NCBI RefSeq assembly: GCF_032854445.1
Contig: NC_088305.1
Location: 11,269,717-11,333,716, forward strand
Direction: 5' to 3'
DNA: 64,000 bases
Source: Liolophura sinensis
Taxonomy: Eukaryota; Mollusca; Polyplacophora; Chitonida; Chitonidae
Shown: piece by piece, positions 12,489 to 24,400 of the stretch
Numbering within the stretch: the stretch's first letter is position 1
How the letters are laid out: each line of letters begins with the position of its first letter
Made by a program: the position numbers and the translations under genes
The notes under the pieces: generated by a model
What the model saw: the letters and a program-made list of their open reading frames with translations, nothing else
Database searches by the model: none
What the model was told of the DNA's origin: nothing

Positions 12489-15400
12489 ATGATGCTTGGA
12501 GTAGTAGTGGGGTGTTTCTTGTTGCTGATAACAGCCGAAAGTGGTTTAGGTCAAAATGATACAACTACAACAACTTCAACAACTCCCCCAACGTCAGGTG
12601 GTAGTAGTTCCGTTCCAACAACGACGTTGAGTCCGCAGGAAGGTAAACTTTGTCATACCTACGATTGTGGTTTTATACACAAAGACAATATTTTGTGAAA
12701 ATGTGACTTACGTATTATATGTAGTTGATTTTATTGTAGGATTCCGACGCTGTGTAATGCTTAATAACTTCAAGTCAGTAACTGGCGGTGTGTTGACCAC
12801 ACTACAGTACAGAACGTGCTGACTTAAAATCTCACCTTTTTTATCCTTTTGTCAACTGTCTTGTAGATGTTCATGCCAGCCACTAAGAAAGCTGGGTACA
12901 AGGCTCTTTGCTATGATTGTGAAAATTATCCCCTCACTGTACATGGAGTCCATCTGGATGAACTCAGCGTGACACATTAAAATTTTGACTGACTTGAGTC
13001 CATCCTTATGTCCTAAAAAACATTGCCAGAACTCCCACTTCTATTATGCTGGTATGTGGGAAGGTCTGCCATAGACCTGCAGAGTTTTAGTCTCTGCCCG
13101 GTTTCCTCCCACCACAGGGCTGGTCCCCATCGTATAAGTAAAGTATTCTTGAGTACGGAATAAAATACCAATCAAATAAGTAAATCAATCCTTGCCGCTC
13201 ATGAATCTTGAATGCTTTGATGTTAATTCACTACCTTCACGTATGAAATTATTAACTCACTGTCTTGTGGTTTTAAATTAATCAGGAAACAGTGTGTTAG
13301 CCAGAATTTGGCATCCTCGCTCAATGTACCCCCCCGCCCCTCCCAGTACATCTTGGTTCAATATATAGGTGGATAATGGATAGTAGGTGAATGTGCACAC
13401 ATTACCTTTTGAAACGCTGAGTTACATTTACCTTACAGATAAACATTTCTTAAATATGTGTATGAATATCAAGACAAATTTATTTTTGGAGTGTTTTTTT
13501 TTAGTTCGATTGGATTAAATTAATGGATTCCAATGATCATTTTGTGTTAACATTTGCAGATCCTGTAAACAGTAACCAAGTTCCTGTCCAAACGATTGTT
13601 TTGAATAGGAGTGAAGTGGAACCTCATGGGCAGTTTCTCATCAAATCAACAATTTTCAATCCTAGTAGAATAAAATCTATGTTCACAAATCTGACTTTTT
13701 CAAGTGGCATTAAATGTTTCTCAGAAACCTCCCTGTTCATGGAAGTTTCACGTGGTGAAACAGACATCACAAAAAGGTGAATAGCATAACAGGTCACAAC
13801 CATGGCATGCATGGGAATTGGCCAGATAGGAGGGGGTTTTGGCAACAGACACAGATCAGAAGTTGAAATGACAGAAAAAGTGGCCGCATACCATTCAGTG
13901 AAATGCTTATGTTTAATAAGTCACACCTTTCAGTGATTTTTGAGCAGACAAGTTGTGTGATATCCAGAAGTGGAATGACAGACTGATTGAGTGTTGTCCA
14001 GAGTTTTCTTTCCCAGCTAAAGTCTGTACAACTTTATCACTTACTACATGTTAGTGTATTTTTTCTGCTTGTCCACAGAATGTATGCAGAATAACAAGTC
14101 TTGTGCAGATTGTTTGAAGTTTGCGCATGTAAGTATCATTATAGTGTCCCGCTAGTTGAACAGTTATTGCCCCCATCAGTTATAGTGCATTTGACATGTT
14201 TGTGTGTATTTTTTAAAAAATTTTTAGCTGATGTACACAGCTATGTATTATTGACTTCTGTTTATGTACTCTATTTATTTGTTCATGTGTTTTACAGAAA
14301 GTCTGTGAGAAGAGCAATTGTACTTTTTGACTGGGTTTCCCTCTTTAAATGAAAGTTCCAGTCATTCATCTTCGCTGTGTGTATGCATGAGGTTTATTTC
14401 GATATTGAGATTAACTTAAGATGGCCATGATGCGGTCGCAGTATTTTCAAGTTCAGCTCATGCTGCCTTCTTCTCCGGCCGTGTATGGGGAGGTCTGTCA
14501 GCAGCCTGCAGATGGTCTTGGGTTTCCTCCCACCATAATGTTGGACAACATCGTATAAGTGAAATATTCTTGAGTACGGTGTAAAACACCAATCATATAA
14601 ATAAATAAATAAAATGGCCATGATAGCCAGTGTCTTGCACTTGACGGGTTCTAGGGTATTTACTTCTTAATTTTGCTGGTTGCAAGGAAAGATAATTCCA
14701 GTTTCTAACACTTTGTGTAAGCATGAGGGGAAGTTGAGGAAATGTTCCACCAGATGACACACTTTGTGACACCTGACTTTTTTTTCCTCGACAGTGCCTC
14801 TGGTGCTTCCAGGACAACTCGTGTAAGCAGTACCCTGTAGGTCACATTCTACCCCGAGAATCGGACTGCCCACTGGACCAAGCCCGCTGGGGTATCTGCT
14901 CAGGTACATGTACTTGTAAACTCTGTTCAAATATGGTGCAGTTAGGTCGGGGAAAGATACTGTGTTAAAATTGAATCCATGATGAAGCTACTAGTGTCAC
15001 TTTATCTGACTCAGAGAACTATATTGATGTTACAAAAATTTGAATGGCACATGCAGGATTAATTAGTGCTGGAAAAGTGTAAATTTCAGCATCAAAAAGT
15101 AGCCAGTTATGAGCTTTGTTTTCTGCAAAAGTGAACTTTTTGGAGCAAATTTTTAGGTCAGATACCGTAATCATAGACACATGTGACAGTTATTCAAATC
15201 GCCAAGATTTGAAGTTTTCTAGAAAACCAGCAAATAGGACTGTACAAAAGGTTTATGGTGATATTCTGTCACAAGCTGCGAGCTGCATGCTCATTTCAGA
15301 AATTTGCTACTCTGACTAGAAGACACCATCCCTATCAGACAGAACAGCAAGAACAACAATAATGCCTCCCATAGATCTGCTTCTGTGTTAGAAGCCTATG

Positions 15401-18400
15401 TGGCCTTGTGTCTATACAATACCCAGGAGCCTGTCATCACTGCGGTTGCTGTCACTTCTCATGCAGCTCATGGTGGCGTCCTCTCTGGTGGCACATGGGA
15501 AGGTCAGCCACCAATCTGCAGACTGTCTCGGGTTTCATATTCTTGATTACGGCGCAAGACACCATTCAAATAGGTAAAGACTGTTGTGTTACTTTATGAT
15601 GTCAGTGTTTCTCTGTGTTGTTTTCAGTGAACTTCAAGATCCTGATCATTGCAATGTCGTGTGTTGGAGGAGTCATCATCCTGCTGATCACATCCTGCTG
15701 TATCTACTGCTGCTGCTGCCGGAGCGGAAAGGGCAAGAAAAGGTCAGGCGCAAAGTGAAAGAGAGCTTACAAACAATGTAGTATAAAACACTATAGCATA
15801 GCAAGTAAAGCCAGACAAGTGACGACAGGTAGATAGACGTACAGCATAGCGAGTTAAACCAGACTTGTGACGACAGGTAGATAGACGTACAGCGTAGCAA
15901 GTAAAGCCAGACCAGCGACGACAGGTAGATAGACATACAGCATAGCAAGTAAAGCCAGACCAGTGACGACAGGTAGATAGACGTACAGCATAGCAAGTAA
16001 AGCCAGGCCAGTGACGACAGGTAGATAGACGTACAGGATAGCAAGTAAAGCCAGACCAGTGACGACAGGTAGATAAACGTACAGCGTAGCAAGTAAAACC
16101 AGACCAGTGATGACAGGTAGATAAACGTACAGCGTAGCAAATAAAGCCAGACCAGTGATGACAGGTAGCTAGACGTACAGCATAGAGAGTAAAGCCAGAC
16201 CAGTGACGACAGGTAGATAGACGTACAGCATAGAGAGTAAAACCACAGCAGCGACGTCAGGTAGATAGATGTACAGCATGGCAAGTAAAGCCAGACCAGT
16301 GACGACAGGTAGACAGACGTACAGCATAGCAAGTAAAGCCAGACCAGTCACAACAGGTAGATAGACGTACAGCATAGCAAGTAAAGCCAGACCAGTGACG
16401 ACAGGTAGACAGACGTACAGCATAGCAAGTAAAGCCAGACCAGTGACGACAGATAGACGTATAGCATAGAGAGTAAAACCAGACCAGTGATGACAGGTAG
16501 ATAGACATTCAGCATAGAGAGTAAAACCCCAGCAGCGACGTCCGTGTGATAGAAGTACAGCATAGAGAGTTAAACCAGAGCAGCAACGTCAGAGTGATAG
16601 ACATACAGCATAGAGAGTAAAACCAGTAATGGGTGAAAATCCAGCCCCCTGTCAGTATATCCTAATTCCTCAACTTTTGTTCATATGAAAGAGCAACTGT
16701 CAGTGCAATTTATGCACATTTTCGATTTGATTTTGGAGACAAAATGACATTAGTCGGATTGGCCAGTTTCAGGGTTTCACAAAAAGTATAATTTTATCAG
16801 TTAATACAGAATAATGTCTTCAGATTATGCTTGAATATACAGCTTGCAGACATGCGAAAAGGTTGAAGAATTACAAGTACTTCAGTTAGGGTTTTATTCT
16901 AACTGTTCATGCGAATGCTTAAATAGCTGCAATTTACACACCCCCTTAGTAACATGGCACATGCAGAATTAGGTGAAAAATTGAAGTGATATTAATGTCT
17001 CTTACTACCTGAGAGAGTAAGTAAATTTCCAAAGTTTTTAGTGACCTAAAATTTCACCCATGACTAAGTTGCACATTTCACTTGATTCTGGGAGATCTGT
17101 TGATCTTAAAAACGTGTTTTGAGATTTGTGAACAGGGCTTGTGTACATGGAAAACTGTAATTTTCATCACCAATAGTAAAAGGGCAAAATTTTAAGGCAT
17201 AACACTACTATAGTAGTAACTAGAATGACGGTACACAGATTTATTCTGTATAGTTAATCAATCAGGTCAGATTATACATGTAGAGTCTTTGATTTCTTAC
17301 AACTTTTTTTTTTTTTTTGACTATTAAGAGGTCTTCTACAGATTTCAGTAACCTGGCCAATCATTGATACCGGTTTGCAGCTAATGTAATAGTGATCTCT
17401 TTAGATCTTACCAGTGTAATGTGAGTGGATGCAAACTGTCACACCTGTAATCACGATATGTTGTCTGCAGGTTTATGGCTGATGAGGCTAAGTATGAGAG
17501 ACAGAAGGAAGAGAGGAAGCGCAAGTCTGAGGAAAGGTAGGATAAGACACAGAATTTGTTGTAAAACTTTGTGCTTCACATTTGATTTCTTGTTTCCTGT
17601 CATCTCCTGCATGTTATTTTACTGTGTGTAACAGAATTCATTACTTCATTTTTTTGGGCCAGAAATTGTAACAAAAAATGAGGCTACACAAAATATTCCC
17701 AAAATAATGAAAATTCTCCTGCTGCCTGCACCAATCTTCTTAAATGTTATTCTTGGAAACAAGAAATCAAGTGAAAAACAGCAGTAAAGCAAGAAGTTAC
17801 TTGCGTTAAAGTTTAATGTAATACACTAGTAGTGTAACGCCGAAAAAATGATGGCTAAATAAAATGCCAAAATATTGAGTCACAATGGAGTTTTGGAGTT
17901 ACACTACTCGAGTAAACGGCGTTTTATTTAGCCATGATCAGGAGAGTTCTGATGGTGGCTAAATAAAATGCCAAAGTATTGAGTCACAATGAAGTCTTTT
18001 TTCAGAGTTACACTACTCGTGTAAACAGCATTTTATTTAGCCATGATTATGAGAGTTCTGATGGTGGCTAAATAAAATGCCAAAGTATTGAGTCACAATG
18101 AAGTCTTTTTTCGGAGTTACACTACTTATGTAAACGGCGTTTTATTTAGCCATGATCTGGAGAGTTCTGATGGTGGCTAAATAAAATGCCAAAGTATTGA
18201 GTCACAATGAAGTCTTTTTTCGGAGTTACACTACTCGTGTAAACGGCGTTTTATTTAGCCATGATCAGGAGAGTTCTGATGGTGGCTAAATAAAATGCCA
18301 AAGTATTGATTCACAATGAAGTCTTTGTTCAGAGTTACACTACTCCTGTAAACAGCATTTTATTTAGCCATGATCTGGAGAGTTCTGATGGTGGCTAAAT

Positions 18401-21400
18401 AAAATGCCAAAGTATTGATTCACAATGAAGTCTTTTTTCAGAGTTACACTACTCGTGTAAACAGCATTTTATTTAGCCATGATCAGGAGAGTTCTGATGG
18501 TGGCTAAATAAAATGCCAAAGTATTGAGTCACAATGAAGTCTTTTTTCAGAGTTACACTACTCGTGTAAACAGCGTTTTATTTAGCCATGATCAGGAGAG
18601 TTCTGATGGTGGCTAAATAAAATGCCAAAGTATTGAGTCACAATGAAGTCTTTTTTCAGAGTTACACTACTCGTGTAAACAGCATTTTATTTAGCCATGA
18701 TTATGAGAGTTCTGATGGTGGCTAAATAAAATGCCAAAGTATTGAGTCACGATGAAGTCTTTTTTCGGAGTTACACTACTCGTGTAAACAGCATTTTATT
18801 TAGCCATGATCTGGAGAGTTCTGATGGTGGCTAAATAAAATGCCAAAGTATTGATTCACAATGAAGTCTTTTTTCGGAGTTACACTACTCATGTAAACAG
18901 CATTTTTTTTAGCCATGATCAGGAGAGTTCTGATGATGGCTAAATAAAATGCCAAAGTATTGAGTCACAATGAAGTCTTTTTTCAGAGTTACACTACTCG
19001 TGTAAACAGCATTTTATTTAGCCATGATCTGGAGAGTTCTGATGGTGGCTAAATAAAATGCCAAAGTATTGAGTCACAATGAAGTCTTTTTTCGGAGTTA
19101 CACTACTCTTGTAAACGGTGTTTTATTTAGCCATGATCTGGAGAGTTCTGATGGTGGCTAAATAAAATGCCAAAGTATTGAGTCATAATGAAGTCTTTTT
19201 TCAGAGTTACACTACTCGTGTAAACGGCATTTTATTTAGCCATGATCTGGAGAGTTCTGATGGTGGCTAAATAAAATGCCAAAGTATTGAGTCACAATGA
19301 AGTCTTTGTTCAGAGTTACACTACTCGTGTAAACAGCATTTTATTTAGCCATGACCTGGAGAGTTCTGATGGTGGCTAAATAAAATGCCAAAGTATTGAG
19401 TCACAATGAAGTCTTTTTTCGGAGTTACACTACTCGTGTAAACAGCATTTTATTTAGCCATGACCTGGAGAGTTCTGATGGTGGCCAAATAAAATGCCAA
19501 AGTATTGATTCACAATGAAGTCTTTTTCGGAGTTACACTACTCGTGTAAACGGTGTTTTATTTAGCCATGATCTGGAGAGTTCTGATGGTGGCTAAATAA
19601 AATGCCAAAGTATTGAGTCACAATGAAGTCTTTTTTCGGAGTTACACTACTTATGTAAACGGCGTTTTATTTAGCCATGATCTGGAGAGTTCTGATGGTG
19701 GCTAAATAAAATGCCAAAGTATTGATTCACAATGAAGTCTTTTTTCAGAGTTACACTACTCGTGTAAACAGCATTTTATTTAGCCATGATCTGGAGAGTT
19801 CTGATGGTGGCTAAATAAAATGCCAAAGTATTGAGTCACAATGAAGTCTTTTTTCGGAGTTACACTACTCGTGTAAACAGCATTTTATTTAGCCATGATC
19901 TGGAGAGTTCTGATGGTGGCTAAATAAAATGCCAAAGTATTGATTCACAATGAAGTCTTTTTTCGGAGTTACACTACTTATGTAAACGGCGTTTTATTTA
20001 GCCATGATCAGGAGAGTTCTGATGGTGGCTAAATAAAATGCCAAAGTATTGAGTCACAATGAAGTCTTTTTTCGGAGTTACACTACTCGTGTAAACAGCA
20101 TTTTATTTAGCCATGATCTGGAGAGTTCTGATGATGGCTAAATAAAATGCCAAAGTATTGATTCACAATGAAGTCTTTTTTTGGAGTTACACTACTTATG
20201 TAAACGGCGTTTTATTTAGCCATGATCAGGAGAGTTCTGATGGTGGCTAAATAAAATGCCAAAGTATTGAGTCACAATGAAGTCTTTTTTCGGAGTTACA
20301 CTACTTATGTAAACGGCGTTTTATTTAGCCATGATCTGGAGAGTTCTGATGGTGGCTAAATAAAATGCCAAAGTATTGAGTCACAATGAAGTCTTTTTTC
20401 GGAGTTACACTACTTATGTAAACAGCGTTTTATTTAGCCATGATCAGGAGAGTTCTGATGGTGGCTAAATAAAATGCCAAAGTATTGAGTCACAATGAAG
20501 TATTTTTTCGGAGTTACACTACTTATGTAAACGGCGTTTTATTTAGCCATGATCTGGAGAGTTCTGATGGTGGCTAAATAAAATGCCAAAGTATTGAGTC
20601 ACAATGAAGTCTTTTTTCGGAGTTACACTACTTATGTAAACGGCGTTTTATTTAGCCATGATCAGGAGAGTTCTGATGGTGGCTAAATAAAATGCCAAAG
20701 GATTGAGTCACAATGAAGTCTTTTTTCGGAGTTACACTACTTATGTAAACGGCGTTTTATTTAGCCATGATCAGGAGAGTTCTGATGGTGGCTAAATAAA
20801 ATGCCAAAGTATTGAGTCACAATGAAGTCTTTTTTCAGAGTTACACTACTTATGTAAACGGCGTTTTATTTAGCCATGACCTGGAGAGTTCTGATGGTGG
20901 CTAAATAAAATGCCAAAGTATTGATTCACAATGAAGTCTTTTTTCGGAGTTACACTACTTATGAAAACGGCGTTTTATTTAGCCATGATCAGGAGAGTTC
21001 TGATGGTGGCTAAATAAAATGCCAAAGTATTGAGTCACAATGAAGTCTTTTTTCGGAGTTACACTACTTATGTAAACGGCGTTTTATTTAGCCATGATCT
21101 GGAGAGTTCTGATGGTGGCTAAATAAAATGCCAAAGTATTGAGTCACAATGAAGTCTTTTTTCGGAGTTACACTACTCGTGTAAACAGCATTTTATTTAG
21201 CCATGATCTGGAGAGTTCTGATGGTGGCTAAATAAAATGCCAAAGTATTGATTCACAATGAAGTCTTTTTTCGGAGTTACACTACTTATGTAAACGGCGT
21301 TTTATTTAGCCATGATCTGGAGAGTTCTGATGGTGGCTAAATAAAATGCCAAAGTATTGAGTCACAATGAAGTCTTTTTTCGGAGTTACACTACTCGTGT

Positions 21401-24400
21401 AAACAGCATTTTATTTAGCCATGATCAGGAGAGTTCTGATGGTGGCTAAATAAAATGCCAAAGTATTGATTCACAATGAAGTCTTTTTTCGGAGTTACAC
21501 TACTCGTGTAAACAGCATTTTATTTAGCCATGATCAGGAGAGTTCTGATGGTGGCTAAATAAAATGCCAAAGTATTGAGTCACAATGAAGTCTTTTTTCA
21601 GAGTTACACTACTCGTGTAAACAGCATTTTATTTAGCCATGATCTGGAGAGTTCTGATGGTGGCTAAATAAAATGCCAAAGTATTGAGTCACAATGAAGT
21701 CTTTTTTCAGAGTTACACTACTCGTGTAAACAGCATTTTATTTAGCCATGATCTGGAGAGTTCTGATGGTGGCTAAATAAAATGCCAAAGTATTGAGTCA
21801 CAAAAAGTCTTTTTTCGGAGTTACACTGCTCGTGTAAACAGCATTTTATTTAGCCATGATCTGGAGAGTTCTGATGGTGGCTAAATAAAATGCCAAAGTA
21901 TTGAGTCACAATGAAGTCACGACTCGTGTATTATGTTGATCTCATCAGTGGCACTACAGGATTTTAAAGAGGATTTTAAGTCTTTGAAAAGTTATGGCAT
22001 TACATGTAGGAAGATATGAAATTCTGTGTTTTGACAACTAACATTATTACCATTCATTTCAAAGAATTACCCTCATTTTTCTGATTTTTTGAGACAGATA
22101 TTAGTAGTGCTGAAAGCAGAATATTATATTTCTTTCCCAGCTTTTGGGAAAATTAAAGATATGAGTATGTTGTTCAATGTACCTTGCAAATATGCACAAA
22201 TATACTACCAACACTAAATGCACAATTTTTGAACGAGAAATGAGTCATGGCTGCTTGGTTGAAGTGCCTTTTAATTGCCAGGTCACCCGAGACCCGGGTT
22301 CATCCTCAACCTCCAACAGGGAATTTTCAAGATAACTCTGCTGTCATGGTTTTAGAGGCCATTGTGGCAAGAAATGGTTGATGTAGTGATACATGAAGTT
22401 CGCACGAAAATTGCATCTCACCAATTTGATGCGTGTCACACTTTCGTGATTTGTGAGTTCCCACATCAATTCCTGTTTCCACCACATTTTAATAAAATAA
22501 ATAAAACTATAAAAATGTCCAAAAAAATATTATTAACATTAACAAAAAGTAACAGTTGTGAACAGATGTGGTGCATGCAGTTTTTAAACACTTGATGTTT
22601 TTTTTTTCCCATTCAACAGACGTTCAGAGAGGAAAGCCAAGACTGATGAAATCAGAAGGAAATACGGTAAGAATTGCATGTTTTTAATAAACTTCCAAAA
22701 AAAGCCAGGATTTCGGCTTTTTTGTGCAGTTTAGTTTTAGTAACAATTGTGATTGTTAACTGTGAGTAAGCAGCTCAATAATTCAGTTGTTCTGTCTGTT
22801 TTTGCTGTCAAATTTTTGGCCTCTATTTGTTAACCTGGGCCATTCACTCAATTATGGGTCTTGGTGCAAGCTGACATGAAAACCTACATGTAGGGGTGTA
22901 TTACTAATAACATTGCTACATGGACTGAATTCCTTTGTTTTGTTACGAACCCCAAACTGTGATGCCATCATCCAATTTCTCCTGTTGTCTGATCTTGACC
23001 TTTGACCTCAGCTAATTATTATCCCAGGCTCTCCCACCCAGTGATATCATGGTTTCACAGCATGGCTGTCATCCTAAAACACACAGTCACCATTGTGAGC
23101 TCCTTGTTGATAGGTTAAGTAAAAAAGGGCACTGTCATTGATTGACACTTGGATTGTTAAAAATATGAATTTGAATGATAAAAAGATTACCTGACCAAAG
23201 GAGAGAGGCCATTGACTGTTGGGGGGTTAAGAATGTTCACGTTGCTTGCGCAGAGGGCACAGGTGGATTGCAGCGTCCGTACCTGACTGGACATTCCGTC
23301 TCGCAACTCAAATATTCAAAGCTACATGTACATTTGTAGGCATGTTGTGCTTCTCAAATATGTGTATTTGAACAGTTTGTCCCTGATTTCATTTGGTCAT
23401 GTACCTTTTTTTTACCTCTATTCATTTTTATGGTCCATAAAAACAAATTGGATGTGTCAGTAAACCTTTCACAGAAGTGCGAAATTTCAAGTAACATCTA
23501 TAAAACTGTTCTCATCGGTTAATGTGCTTTACAAGATGATTGTTAAGTTCTGCTAAGTCTATGAACCAGACACAGGTATACCTGTAGCACTATAGACCCA
23601 TATATAGGAATGTAATGCTGGTCACAGTGAATGCGTAACTCCCCAGGGAATTGATTGTTTCTGTTGTTTGTTTTTTTCACCCATATTTCCTCTTACCTCA
23701 CCAGGGATTGAGATCAAGGGTAAGTTTATCTGTCCTAAGGATCTAGATGTATACACTATAGTAGACTTTGGTTGATTAGCTATTCACTGTCCACGTATTT
23801 TTCTTGTACCACTGGTCATAGTTCACGGTGTGGCTATACCTGCATCTAAAAACACAGCTTCCACCGTTACTTTTTGTTCAAGGATGTAAGGTGTTGTCAT
23901 CACAGCAAAGCTGAATCCTATAAACTTTTATCAACACCAAGTTCTCAAATTGTTACTTGTGTGTATGGTGAAATTACTCAAAATTTTGCCCATGACCAAT
24001 ACAAGTTTTGTGTGTGTGTGTATGTGTGTGTGTATGTATATGTGTGTGTGTGTGTGTATGTGTGTGTGTATATATATGTGTGTGTGTGTGTGTGTATATA
24101 TGTGTGTGTGTGTGTGTGTGATTTTGAGAGTAATATTGATCTTAGAAAGGCAAAAATCCTCTTTTTCTCGGGCAAAATGCTGGTTCGTTTACTGTATTTG
24201 GTAAGAGTTGTGTGGTTTAACAGTTTACTTTTTTGACAACAGACTTTTTTGTAGTCATTCTGTGATCATATTATGTATTACTAGTGTTGGGTTTTGTATC
24301 AGAACTTTTTGTTGTGGAATACAGTATTTTGCTGTGAAGAGTATTGTATTTTTGCACAGTTTCATTTCGATTCATTTTATTTCTGTTTATTGTGATGGCA

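Noticed and set aside
15688..16332. 214-codon minus-strand frame with a membrane-like repeat
   Set aside because: It is the 48-bp minisatellite of PTTG1IP intron 4 translated on the wrong strand; part of it overlaps the real exon 4 in antisense.
22262..22350. tRNA gene or SINE head with GACCCGGGTTCATCCTC
   Set aside because: No convincing A box and no cloverleaf pairing by eye; at best a degraded fragment.
23874..24236. Cys/Val-rich frames near 24 kb
   Set aside because: Simple translation of the TG microsatellite.
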